A stretch of DNA of 64,000 bases from Branchiostoma floridae (GCF_000003815.2 NC_049979.1:20598759-20662758); one strand, 5' to 3'; shown: positions 52,801 to 59,300, counted from the stretch's first letter. The notes: a model not told the origin generated them from the letters alone. Numbers and translations are program-made.

Positions 52801-55052
52801 GGTGTGAAAATTGCCTGGTGGGATACTTCCCTCAAGAGCACAATGACCGGAGCGTGTGCACAAAGTAAGTATGAAAAGAGCTACAGTCCTGCACACTCAG
52901 TTTAAAGAATGTCACTTATAAACTAGGGAGAAGAAAACAAAGACAGTATTGTTAGTTTTTCTATACTTAGCAGGGCTCAACTTAAATTGCTATTTCTAGA
53001 GACATCAGTCATATATTTAAGTTCCTTAAGGATTTGTAGTGAACAACAAGAGAGAAATTTGCACCAGGTTTTTCATTCTCGTTTTATGCCATTTTCATAC
53101 AGTATACATGTATGCCTGGTGTACCCTATCACACTCCCAAAGAAGCTGCCTTTGTGCTGAAAATCAGAAAGCAGTACAGAATATGTGATTGCTTTTCTTG
53201 CTACTGTGTCAATTCTCATAAATGTGCAAAATTTGATTTATAAACTTAATGCCCAGCTGGAAGACAAAAAAAGGCAGTACTGATTTGTTTGTGTTTGTTG
53301 TTTGTTCCTCTTTAAGGTGTCATTGTAATGGCCATGGCAGCATCTGTGATCAGGACGGTACCAAGTGTGACTGCCACAATAACACCGAGCCTAAGTGTAC
53401 AAAGAACGAGGAATGTTGGAGACAGCAGGTAGGGCTGTAGCAGGCACCTTATTTAGACTTATACCCTAAACTCATATATTTTCCTTGGTATTAATTTTAT
53501 GATGGGAAAGGAAAGGAGATTTTCACAGTTTTTGTAAAATCACGGTTTCTGAAACAAAAGAAAACACATCTTGGTTTGGCAGTATACAGTAACCATAGAA
53601 ATCAAGCCACGACACATAAAAAGCCATCTATCATGCAGGCTCAATCCTACCTTTCCCAGAAGGCTTTGCCACAAAACATTCACTTTCTGATTAAATACAA
53701 TGTAACTGAAGCTCTGACCAGAAGCATGATCAGAGTAGAAATACTCGTATCTGCTTATCCGCCTATGATTTTTATTCATTTTTTGGATCAACAATAGATC
53801 TACATGTACATATATGAACTGCTTATATGTATATTATGTATGATAGTATTTAACACATCTAAACACAGGGAATTAAAGGTTCGCATTTTTTTAAAGAAAG
53901 CTCTTTCTCTCTTCCAGTGTGCCCAGTGCAAAAAGGAGATTTACCTTGGTACCCCAGTTGATGGAGCCCAATGTTACAGACAAATGAGTGTTGACCAAAA
54001 CTTCTGCTTGGACCCCGAGACCCAGACCGATTGTGATTTCCACCCGGGCCCTCTACATCAGTATCGCTCAGTCTTCTTTGCTGTTCAGCCCAAGTACACC
54101 AATGTCGACATACGACTCACAATCGACGTCACTCAAGGAATGCTGGACGTATACATGTCGTACGATGAGCAGACATTTGTTGTCGATGTTAACAAAACCA
54201 CCGGCGGCACATATCGTCGTTATCAACCAAAGCTACAGAGAAAGATCTCAGGGACTTGGCGCACGCAAGAAACGACAAGCAGAGGAAGGGGAAGATCAGG
54301 CAAGCAGTGAAGAGAATATCTTATATGAAGTAGAAGCAGTCAACATCAACACGTTTGTAACCATTGACCGAGCTCGGACCTTCCTTATAGTGAGGAACGT
54401 GAAAGACCGCCTAGTCATCACACTTCCTCACCTCAAACATGTTCTGAAAACACAGCGATTCTACATTGCTTTAGTGGCCCTTCCACACAACAACATCACA
54501 GAGACGTACGGAGTGCTATTCTACCGACAAGACCAGACCCACATCGACCTCTTTGTGTTCTTTTCCGTTTTCTTCTCCTGTTTCTTCCTGTTCTTGGCCC
54601 TCTGCTTCGTCATCTGGAAGATAAAGCAGTCGGTGGACTCGAGGAGAGCGATGTTGCGAAGGCAGATCGAGATGCGGGAGATGGCCTCCAGGCCCTCTGG
54701 GGCTGTGTTGGTGGTCATCGACTCAGATGACGACCCACGTACCCCACTAGTTCCCAATAAGGTGAAACTGCCAAAACTGTCTCTGAGGAAAGGAGGGCCA
54801 CATCAACCTCAGGGTCATGCTGACGATCCATTCCACAGCTCTCCGCTGACAATAGAACCTACAGACGACGGCATGGCGGCAGTCGTTACCGTCTTCTTTC
54901 AGTTGCCCGGAGGCATGTCGGCGCCGCTTAGAGCTTGTCTGGCCTCTACTCTGGTTACGATGAAATACCCGTCAAATTACGCTCATGGGTCCCAAACTGT
55001 ACAGAGTATGAAAAAGACTGCAACAAGACGAACGGGAACTGTTCCTGTGTGA
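19622..55052 (+). CDS. MEGF8: MEGF8: multiple EGF-like domains protein 8
   Basis: Spliced gene of 39 coding exons (listed individually), about 8.39 kb of coding sequence, about 2,795 residues versus about 2,845 in the human protein as I recall it. Order: signal peptide, CUB, EGF, six kelch blades, PSI modules, calcium-type EGF and laminin-EGF, second CUB, EGF, six kelch blades, PSI modules, EGF, laminin-EGF modules, transmembrane helix (about 2628-2651) and cytoplasmic tail. Diagnostic matches to vertebrate MEGF8 include ECTYD in CUB1, [29 protein letters not shown]...YDWTCFS, and the transmembrane [14 protein letters not shown]. Vertebrate MEGF8 works with MOSMO and the E3 ligase MGRN1 to lower surface Smoothened, damping Hedgehog signalling, and affects left-right patterning and BMP signalling. 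Oddities: a one-base frame disruption in the last exon, a GC-AG intron after exon 15, and a retrotransposon in intron 32. Confidence 0.95.
19848..25468 (+). other. MEGF8 intron 1 (5.6 kb)
   Basis: The longest intron of the gene. No conserved coding sequence is seen. A perfect 18 bp palindrome CCAAAGTCTAGACTTTGG lies at 22497-22514. First introns of developmental genes often hold enhancers, but nothing here identifies one. Confidence 0.6.
25469..25632 (+). CDS. MEGF8: MEGF8 exon 2: CUB1 core
   Basis: Acceptor TTTGTGTTTCAG, donor GGAAAG/GTGGAT; phase 1 in, 0 out. Encodes [20 protein letters not shown], then [15 protein letters not shown], the central CUB strands with the Cys and DG motif seen in vertebrate MEGF8. 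Confidence 0.9.
26024..26245 (+). CDS. MEGF8: MEGF8 exon 3: end of CUB1 and first EGF
   Basis: Phase 0 at both ends. [20 protein letters not shown] closes the CUB domain. [18 protein letters not shown] is an EGF-like unit and [14 protein letters not shown] opens a second. Confidence 0.95.
26374..26664. mobile_element. Short inverted-repeat element in MEGF8 intron 3
   Basis: Ends ATTCCACCAGGTACCCTG (from 26374) and its imperfect reverse complement CAGGGTAACTGGTGGAAT (to 26664) bound 291 bp with no coding capacity. A clean target duplication is not visible. A miniature inverted-repeat transposon is the best reading. Confidence 0.5.
26747..26921 (+). CDS. MEGF8: MEGF8 exon 4: EGF end and start of kelch propeller 1
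   Basis: Starts [14 protein letters not shown], completing the EGF unit, then enters the first kelch blade ([22 protein letters not shown]). Donor GGAG/GTAGGG, phase 1, splitting the kelch double glycine. Confidence 0.95.
27271..27362 (+). CDS. MEGF8: MEGF8 exon 5: kelch propeller 1
   Basis: 92 bases, phase 1 to 0. Encodes [20 protein letters not shown], the D-L-x-x-Y...W pattern of a kelch blade, and ends PRP before GTAAGT. Confidence 0.9.
27954..28170 (+). CDS. MEGF8: MEGF8 exon 6: kelch propeller 1
   Basis: Begins [20 protein letters not shown] and continues to a second blade, ending YLYVFG with donor GGAG/GTAATC, phase 1. It covers one full blade and the start of the next. Confidence 0.95.
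28981..29167 (+). CDS. MEGF8: MEGF8 exon 7: kelch propeller 1
   Basis: Phase 1 to 2. Contains [18 protein letters not shown] and [19 protein letters not shown], two kelch half-blades. GHSMVFH is shared with vertebrate MEGF8. Confidence 0.95.
29550..29695 (+). CDS. MEGF8: MEGF8 exon 8: kelch propeller 1
   Basis: Phase 2 to 1. Encodes [16 protein letters not shown] and [16 protein letters not shown], near-identical to the human [16 protein letters not shown] block. Confidence 0.95.
30324..30613 (+). CDS. MEGF8: MEGF8 exon 9: end of kelch propeller 1
   Basis: Phase 1 to 0. A histidine run (NSHHHHQNE) sits in a loop, then [17 protein letters not shown] and the last blade [20 protein letters not shown] and [15 protein letters not shown], as in vertebrate MEGF8. 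Confidence 0.95.
30891..31010 (+). CDS. MEGF8: MEGF8 exon 10: first PSI module
   Basis: 40 codons, phase 0 both ends. [19 protein letters not shown] matches the plexin-semaphorin-integrin cysteine pattern. Confidence 0.9.
31591..31759 (+). CDS. MEGF8: MEGF8 exon 11: PSI-like cysteine module
   Basis: Acceptor TTTGTACCCCAG, donor GACT/GTACGT, phase 0 to 1. Contains [17 protein letters not shown] and [10 protein letters not shown], corresponding to human CLGLGRLLGDCQACLAF...GWCVHNESC. Confidence 0.9.
32318..32484 (+). CDS. MEGF8: MEGF8 exon 12: inter-module segment
   Basis: Phase 1 to 0. [18 protein letters not shown] and [20 protein letters not shown] match the vertebrate GTVGWWG...PGLHLLTFQQPPNTSQPD region. 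No named domain. Confidence 0.9.
32821..33036 (+). CDS. MEGF8: MEGF8 exon 13: inter-module segment
   Basis: 72 codons, phase 0 both ends. Contains [11 protein letters not shown], matching vertebrate YRGFIYP. The predicted strands precede the next PSI group. No named domain. Confidence 0.9.
33226..33360 (-). mobile_element. Non-LTR-type 3' tail in MEGF8 intron 13
   Basis: On the minus strand a short unique stretch ends GGTGAATAAATAAATAAATA, a (TAAA)n tail with poly(A) signals as left by non-LTR elements or short retroposons. No coding part remains. The boundary near 33360 is approximate. Confidence 0.4.
33406..33618 (+). CDS. MEGF8: MEGF8 exon 14: inter-module segment
   Basis: 71 codons, phase 0 both ends. 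Contains [13 protein letters not shown] and VVGIEWNGS, corresponding to human LFPLPGRDHKYAVEI...TLLWD. No named domain. Confidence 0.9.
34046..34294 (+). CDS. MEGF8: MEGF8 exon 15: PSI module, GC splice donor
   Basis: Encodes [35 protein letters not shown] and [15 protein letters not shown], all matched in vertebrate MEGF8. The reading frame and the alignment across to exon 16 (CTE then SSLCEW) need the exon to end ACAGAG before GCGAGA, a GC-AG intron. No GT donor fits as well. Confidence 0.85.
34734..34837 (+). CDS. MEGF8: MEGF8 exon 16: PSI module continuation
   Basis: Acceptor GGTGTTGCAG, donor ACAAG/GTAGGA, phase 0 to 2. Encodes [19 protein letters not shown], then ANCSAPC, aligning with human FCEWHQS...CSRRGRGR...ECPPLC. 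Confidence 0.85.
35108..35198. repeat. Palindromic element, 22 bp arms
   Basis: TATAACACGGGGTATTCCGTAT (18 of 22 or more positions) pairs with ATACGGAATACCCTG...TTGTA across a 47 bp loop in MEGF8 intron 16. It has no coding capacity. A foldback-type miniature element is likely. Confidence 0.55.
35325..35456 (+). CDS. MEGF8: MEGF8 exon 17: PSI module
   Basis: Phase 2 both ends. [18 protein letters not shown], then [16 protein letters not shown], aligns with human LTCEDCLANSSQCAWC...CFLFAAYLARYPHGGC. Confidence 0.95.
35774..35914 (+). CDS. MEGF8: MEGF8 exon 18: PSI module
   Basis: Phase 2 both ends. [20 protein letters not shown] then [12 protein letters not shown] is almost identical to the human [15 protein letters not shown] block. 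Confidence 0.97.
36343..36561 (+). CDS. MEGF8: MEGF8 exon 19: calcium-binding-type EGF
   Basis: Phase 2 both ends. [38 protein letters not shown] is an EGF domain. The usual D-x-D/E-E-C start is DVEEC, compatible with calcium binding. Confidence 0.95.
36819..37003 (+). CDS. MEGF8: MEGF8 exon 20: EGF and start of laminin-EGF
   Basis: Phase 2 to 1. [20 protein letters not shown], then [13 protein letters not shown] and CDECQ. HGxCSGPPD and CDLGWTS-like residues are shared with vertebrate MEGF8. Confidence 0.95.
37125..37196. repeat. Degenerate (TG)n microsatellite
   Basis: TG dinucleotides interspersed with TGAG and TGCG in MEGF8 intron 20, directly followed by the 62 bp duplication. Confidence 0.9.
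37195..37318. repeat. 62 bp tandem duplication
   Basis: 37195-37256 and 37257-37318 are identical copies of a unit starting TGCAAGTCCCAACATGCACA. The perfect match suggests a recent replication-slippage event next to the TG tract. Confidence 0.9.
37368..37578 (+). CDS. MEGF8: MEGF8 exon 21: laminin-EGF modules
   Basis: Phase 1 to 2. [51 protein letters not shown]: two laminin-type EGF units with the C-x-C-N-G-H signature. Confidence 0.95.
37958..38177 (+). CDS. MEGF8: MEGF8 exon 22: start of CUB2
   Basis: Phase 2 to 0. [17 protein letters not shown] completes the previous module and opens the second CUB domain. [13 protein letters not shown] is its conserved Cys-x-Trp strand. Donor TGTGGG/GTGAGA. 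Confidence 0.9.
38590..38737 (+). CDS. MEGF8: MEGF8 exon 23: CUB2 core
   Basis: Phase 0 to 1. [18 protein letters not shown] carries the CUB Y-D-G motif. [20 protein letters not shown] matches human LIAAFCGQ...PLTVQALS. Confidence 0.95.
39110..39324 (+). CDS. MEGF8: MEGF8 exon 24: end of CUB2 and EGF
   Basis: Phase 1 to 0. [20 protein letters not shown] closes CUB2. [18 protein letters not shown] and [11 protein letters not shown] are EGF units. Confidence 0.95.
39752..39987 (+). CDS. MEGF8: MEGF8 exon 25: EGF and start of kelch propeller 2
   Basis: Phase 0 to 2. [12 protein letters not shown], then [19 protein letters not shown], the first blade of the second propeller (human RLGHTMVDGPDATLWMFGG). 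Confidence 0.95.
40366..40573 (+). CDS. MEGF8: MEGF8 exon 26: kelch propeller 2
   Basis: Phase 2 to 0. [42 protein letters not shown]: a full kelch blade and the start of the next. Confidence 0.95.
40855..41026 (+). CDS. MEGF8: MEGF8 exon 27: kelch propeller 2
   Basis: Phase 0 to 1. [40 protein letters not shown] at the end is identical to the vertebrate protein. Confidence 0.97.
41316..41656. mobile_element. hAT-like miniature inverted-repeat element
   Basis: Ends CAGGGCTTGAAATAC and (reverse complement) CAGGGCTCGAAATAC bound 341 bp in MEGF8 intron 27. Both sides are flanked by CACAT. The CAGGG terminus resembles hAT-type ends, whose usual target duplication is 8 bp; only 5 bp match here. 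Inside are many ACCTGCAC/GTGCAGGT motifs, including ACCTGCACTGGTGCAGGT. No coding capacity. Confidence 0.65.
41943..42115 (+). CDS. MEGF8: MEGF8 exon 28: kelch propeller 2
   Basis: Phase 1 to 0. [20 protein letters not shown], then [20 protein letters not shown], corresponds to human GLYGHSAVYHEATDSLYVFGG. Confidence 0.95.
42521..42665 (+). CDS. MEGF8: MEGF8 exon 29: kelch propeller 2
   Basis: Phase 0 to 1. [20 protein letters not shown], then [22 protein letters not shown]: kelch blade matching human RLFHASALLGDTMVVLGGRSD. Confidence 0.95.
43011..43278 (+). CDS. MEGF8: MEGF8 exon 30: end of kelch 2 and PSI start
   Basis: Phase 1 to 2. [20 protein letters not shown] is the last blade. [18 protein letters not shown] starts a PSI module. 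Confidence 0.95.
43785..43929 (+). CDS. MEGF8: MEGF8 exon 31: PSI module
   Basis: Phase 2 to 0. [29 protein letters not shown] aligns with human CRRLRTCSECLARHPRT. Donor ATGCAG/GTCAAC is weaker than average. Confidence 0.9.
44321..44522 (+). CDS. MEGF8: MEGF8 exon 32: PSI module
   Basis: Phase 0 to 1. [48 protein letters not shown] and the MW-x-RQFKR end are the same in vertebrates. Confidence 0.97.
44626..45158. mobile_element. TTAA-flanked inverted-repeat element (piggyBac-like MITE)
   Basis: AGGGGCATTCCA at the left end (44626) and TGGAATGCCCCT at the right end (45158) are perfect inverted repeats; the pairing continues weakly inwards (TCCAG). Each end is bordered by TTAA (44622-44625 and 45159-45162), the target site used by piggyBac-type transposases. 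The 533 bp interior has no transposase. Non-autonomous element in MEGF8 intron 32. Confidence 0.75.
45470..46529 (-). pseudogene. Retrotransposon thumb and carboxy-terminal region
   Basis: Continues from [10 protein letters not shown] through [10 protein letters not shown] to a Cys/His cluster ([21 protein letters not shown]), a zinc-finger-like end, with a last stretch IYNCIKKR in another frame. It aligns with the fragment at 5119-6528. Confidence 0.8.
46538..47710 (-). pseudogene. Retrotransposon reverse transcriptase core
   Basis: Reverse transcriptase motifs in order: [19 protein letters not shown] (motifs 1-2), [12 protein letters not shown] (A, catalytic Asp), [17 protein letters not shown] (B), [12 protein letters not shown] (C, YADD) and [10 protein letters not shown] (D). 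All catalytic aspartates are present. The frame breaks near 46550 before the thumb region, and the linker at 47711-47911 has further frame changes. Confidence 0.9.
47912..49029 (-). pseudogene. Retrotransposon endonuclease domain
   Basis: Catalytic motifs of the exonuclease-endonuclease-phosphatase fold are visible: [28 protein letters not shown] and FSDHCML. The frame changes near 48738-48743 (after KNEIRKA, resuming at [14 protein letters not shown]), a one-base indel. This enzyme nicks target DNA to prime reverse transcription. Confidence 0.85.
49350..49990 (-). other. GC-rich, proline/serine-rich stretch of unclear origin
   Basis: Much more GC-rich than the surrounding intron. On the minus strand overlapping open frames rich in Pro, Ser, Gln and Arg are present, for example 49785-49432 and 49990-49685. 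They may be the first ORF or 5' region of the adjoining retrotransposon, in the same orientation. No zinc-knuckle or coiled coil is visible, so this stays uncertain. It ends just before MEGF8 exon 33. Confidence 0.35.
50090..50304 (+). CDS. MEGF8: MEGF8 exon 33: GETRR segment and PSI start
   Basis: Phase 1 to 0. [20 protein letters not shown], then [30 protein letters not shown]. One of the most MEGF8-specific blocks; the human protein has GETRRILSVQPTYDWTCFS. It lies just after the transposon-loaded intron, and the join to exon 32 is in frame. Confidence 0.97.
50639..51081 (+). CDS. MEGF8: MEGF8 exon 34: PSI and EGF
   Basis: Largest internal exon, 443 bases, phase 0 to 2. [61 protein letters not shown]. 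It carries about 25 residues ([20 protein letters not shown] and onward) that I do not find in the recalled vertebrate sequence, a probable lineage-specific insertion. Confidence 0.95.
51559..51748 (+). CDS. MEGF8: MEGF8 exon 35: EGF and laminin-EGF
   Basis: Phase 2 to 0. [47 protein letters not shown]. Close to human CAQGCVNGSC...CHFGFVGRNCS. Confidence 0.97.
52289..52444 (+). CDS. MEGF8: MEGF8 exon 36: laminin-EGF
   Basis: 52 codons, phase 0 both ends. [39 protein letters not shown] aligns with human CEQCLPLFVGSAVGGGTC...CRGNSHICISR. Confidence 0.95.
52704..52864 (+). CDS. MEGF8: MEGF8 exon 37: laminin-EGF
   Basis: Phase 0 to 2. [29 protein letters not shown] matches human [25 protein letters not shown]. 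Confidence 0.97.
53317..53428 (+). CDS. MEGF8: MEGF8 exon 38: laminin-EGF
   Basis: Phase 2 to 0. [27 protein letters not shown]. The acceptor is TTCCTCTTTAAG. Confidence 0.95.
53918..55052 (+). CDS. MEGF8: MEGF8 exon 39: juxtamembrane, TM and cytoplasmic tail
   Basis: Starts [20 protein letters not shown] in frame with exon 38. The extracellular part ([20 protein letters not shown]) precedes a linker where the frame moves by one base (between about 54234 and 54308). The first frame would stop at 54308-54310; the second carries the rest. Downstream: [31 protein letters not shown] (start of the transmembrane helix), WKIKQ stop-transfer, the tail motif [10 protein letters not shown], and [20 protein letters not shown] near the end, all recognisable in human MEGF8. 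The stop is 55050-55052. The shift falls in a weakly conserved linker and could be a sequence error or a real defect. Confidence 0.9.
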
Positions 55053-56340
55053 CGTCCTCAATGTTTGTAACAAAGTATATGTAATTAATTATCTGCACTT
55101 ACCTGAATGAGAAAAAAAGACCTGGTTCTATTACCAGACATGTATGCTTGATATGTAAAGGAATCACTGTACATAGTCCCTGGAAGGATGCATACATATA
55201 AATAATGTGCAAATTATATTTTTGAAGTGTAGTTTGTAGATGTTGTGCTGCACAATGTTTTAATTGCCTGTCTCTGCCTATCTCTACGCAACTACAGAAA
55301 TATGCAGGATTTTAAGTACATGCAGAAAAAGACATGTAGAGTTGAACTGAGGCAGAAATCCAGGCTTGTGAGAGTGTTTCACAAGTGAAGTTTTGACACC
55401 TTTGCATGTATATGCACAGTCTCTATGGCTGTTTTGTAGATGGAAGGTCTCCCTCAAAATTTTCCTATGAAACTGGAAGTATTAAGTCAGAAACCAAAAG
55501 TATGACCATATCCTTGATAAAACGCTGCACTGAGGGCCTAAGGAAAACCCTCTGTGTACAATGACTTCTCTGCTGAGAGGTTTTCCATTGGATTTGCCAA
55601 CTTAGGGCTTCATGCTACTGTGCAATTGTGTATAAGAGATCTTGATAACTCAGTAGCCACATTTACTCAATCTCTGCAATACACATATTAGTAATCTTTT
55701 TTAAACTTCTCACGTGATCATAAAAACTTCTCATGTGATCATGCGAGAGCTGAAGCCATTTTTTGTCTATAAAATTCAGTTGACAGGCATTTGCAATGCT
55801 GCTATTGTTTTGTTGAGAGAGAGAAAAATACTTCGTTACTGGCCACAGCGTAAGAAAAAGGCCTGATTTTAAATCTGTGGAGACTTTTTTTAGACATGTG
55901 TCTTTGTGCTTTTCATTCCTTTTTGTTCAATGGTGTATAAATGTATGGATATCATTTTATGTATATTAAAGCTCTCCACTTTTGTGACGTGGGGACCGTA
56001 TGCACTGGCTGTGGGGAGAGTACTGCAAGAAATGGCTATTACAGAATGATTCATATTGTCCAGCTCTCTTCTTTTATCCTACAATTTCGAGTTAAAACTG
56101 ATTGGACAGAGTCAAAACCACCCATTATTGTAAAGCATAGCTTGCTATGGCCACCTCTGATTGTAAAACTGTTACAGGACCATGCATTTTTCGTCTTTGT
56201 TGTTGCATCTTTTTAAATCATCTCCTTCTGCATAATTTCTTACCAAGAAAGATCACATGCTGCTGACCTCTTCTGTACTCAGCTAGTGGTTTTCCTTTTG
56301 TGAAAAATAGTAGAAATAAATCTATCTATGATGAAGTAGT
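55053..56340 (+). other. MEGF8 3' untranslated region
   Basis: About 1.27 kb without conserved coding sequence after the MEGF8 stop. An ATTAAA lies near 55967 and AATAAA at 56315-56320. The region is AT-rich. The true end is not determined from sequence alone. Confidence 0.5.
56315..56320 (+). terminator. Candidate MEGF8 poly(A) signal
   Basis: Exact AATAAA about 1.26 kb after the stop codon. ATTAAA at about 55967 is an upstream alternative. Confidence 0.4.
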
Positions 56341-59300
56341 CAAGTGTAGAATCATGACTATTTGGAACAATTCTTGTATTAGATGAACACCATTTGTAAA
56401 TTGTAATGGTTGAATCATAGCAAAGTAGTCCTTGAAATTAGGCAGCTTGATGTCTTGATACCCTATACCTATAGCTGCATCCATCCAAAATCTGTGGTAG
56501 CTGTCTTTGATATACAATACTTCAAAGTTGGATTGACAATTCTCTTAATTATTCTCATTGTTACAACTTGTGATTTATACATTTCATAGGAAGATTGAAA
56601 CTGTCAAGTAGTGACTCACCTTTGTACAATTTTTTATGTCGACACAATTTTTGGTAATTTTGAGATGATTGGATATGTCTTGTTTTGAGAAGCGGTGTAC
56701 AGAATGTTGTAACAGCAAATACAAGCTGAAAGCAGAGCACAGAAGTGGTTGTTGTTTCTTATGACTTGCTTGGATCCAGATTGGAACGTACCATCAGTTA
56801 AAGTAACTTGAGCTTTATACAGAGGTTTAGCAATTTACGAGTTGGTACTTCTGTGAAACAGGATACTTAGAAACACTACACAAAGCACCAAGCAATCAGA
56901 TATGGCAGAAACTTCCTTAATGCAAACATGGCCAACTACATAATCGCCCATAGAAACACAAAGTTTCTAGTAAAATAATACCTCATTGCCCGGTGGTGAA
57001 GTAAGGATATCAAAATCGCTTGTAGGGAAAGGTGCCTCTGCTGGGATTAAGAAGGACATACAAGTAATGAAGGCACACCACATGAATGCAGCTTAAGCCT
57101 ATAAAGAGTAATGACATGTTTCGGATTATGATTATGAGGCACAAGTATTTTCAAAATCATACTGTAATCATACATATAAACATTATTCAAGCACAAGTTT
57201 ATTGGTAAACTTTGCAAAGAAGTACATGTTTACTCCACATTCCTAAGCCGTCTTTTATGTTGTTGAGTGTGGAATACAGGACGTCTGTCTTAAATTTCCA
57301 CCTCAGATGTCAAATTGAAATTTGCATGATTGTCCCTTGTAAGCGGTCCACCACAAAAGGCTTATGGTCTGTAAGTTTGTGCAAGTTTCGGTTAACAGGA
57401 CACAACTTTTCTCCTAGGCCGTGCTGATATTGTAAAGGCTATCCACCTGTCCCAGCACGCCAAAGACAGGTGGTCAATTAACTAAATTTTGGAGGACATC
57501 CAATCAGAGGGGTCATGTAAATGAGCACATATGCTAATGAGGGCAGGGGTATACAGGCTTTCCATTGAAGTCATACTAATTACAATTTGAATCCGGCGAC
57601 GAACATGTTGGCGGATAAGTGAATTAAGCAGTAGCATCGTTGTGTGGTTAACAAACTTACGCTGTTATCCAGCATGGCGCAGGTGACGTCAAATAAAAAG
57701 AGTGTATAGAAAGGGGAGATATTAGCACAAAAGGTGCACAGTTTGACTTTGTGGAGGAAAAGCAAGGATGTGGCTGGGAAAGATAGGCGAAAAGTCAGGT
57801 AAAATAGGGATGGTAGGAAGGGAATGGGGATGTGAAGAGGAGGATAGTATTTTTTACCCTCTCCTCCCATCCATCCTCTTTCTTATGGCTCGGGAAAAGT
57901 ATTCGCCTCGCCCTCTGGTCAGGGATGAGGACGTTTTACCATAGACCTTTGGAGAATGGTAAAGAAAAACGCTTTCTTCCTAAGTACCAACACTGTTAAC
58001 TTACAAACTTGACTTGATGGTATTGCAAAATTAAAAACAGGAAAACACGAAACTGCGAGCGTGCGAATAGTTGCTTTCATTAAGGGGGCTTTACAAATCA
58101 AGAATTTAGCTCGGCCGANNNNNNNNNNNNNNNNNNNNNNNNNNNNNNNNNNNNNNNNNNNNNNNNNNNNNNNNNNNNNNNNNNNNNNNNNNNNNNNNNN
58201 NNNNNNNNNNNNNNNNNNCCTACTCAGCACCAATAAGGACCAGCGGACTAGCCCTATATATGGGCAACTAGCCCCCTGTAGTAGTGGCTTGCACAAACGT
58301 GTGGCCCAAGGGCTAAAGAAATGGAGATGGGCGCCTCCCTACGCATCTGTTACAGATATATGGGCAACTTTAACTTTATTTTCCTGACAGCCAACTTGGA
58401 ATAATCTTGATGACTCAATTGCAACGGCTGACAACACGGGTCTGCATATGATTATTGATGACAGTGCAATTTGCTCTTTAACATTAAGCATGAAGGGAAG
58501 AAAAATTGTGAAAAAAGTTTATAGAACCATTTTTTCGCACTCAAAAAACAACGTTAGCCTTCGCATCAACTGTAACTCTACAATTGTTGGGCTAGCCATG
58601 GTTATTTCAAACAATAGGTAGTGATAGCACACACGTGGCACTGTCGTTTTGGTGACGTAATGTATAACGAGAACTGGGGGCAATAACCTGCCCTAAGGGT
58701 TGGTGGAGTCGGTAGAAGACTGACACCGGACACCCTTTTGTTCCACCAGGTCTTACCCTCGAGGGATATTACGTAAAACTGGGCGGAAACCTATGACCTA
58801 TGATGAACCTATGAGAGAAAACGTAATTGCTATGGTATTCTAAAGCTGTAGACACTGCTTTCTTGACGTTGGGCTGTGTTTTGTAGGGAGTGAGACTGTT
58901 CTAATCCCAATCAGGTGTTCGAAGGAAAACATCAAGACATTTTTTTCTATAACATTAACCTGTTTCTGTTATGACGCTTGTAACAGACTGACAGGTAACT
59001 AAAAAAAAAAACAAGAGTTTTTTTATCGAATAACGCCTGCTTCAAAGATTACTATATAGTCATACCCGTAGTAATTAAGCATCATAAAATTTTGGCTACA
59101 TCAAAAGTCTCAATGCCGCATGCGCCAATTTGTGACCGTGAAACCCATTCTTCAATGCTGTCATGGTTTAAACGTACCGTCTAGAATAACAAAACTGTTT
59201 CATTTAATCAACGGGTAGGCCAAAGCAAACTCTAGATCTCCCATCACCAGTATTAGCACACTAGTATAAACGCCCACCCTCTGTTGTATGTACATGTGAT

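Noticed and set aside
54308-54310. TGA as the true MEGF8 stop, giving a secreted protein
   Set aside because: The conserved transmembrane and tail sequence continues in the next frame for about 240 codons, so a frame disruption is more likely than a genuine end.
57580-57870. 96-codon reverse open frame near the gap
   Set aside because: No domain, no conserved motif and no splice context; a chance open frame.
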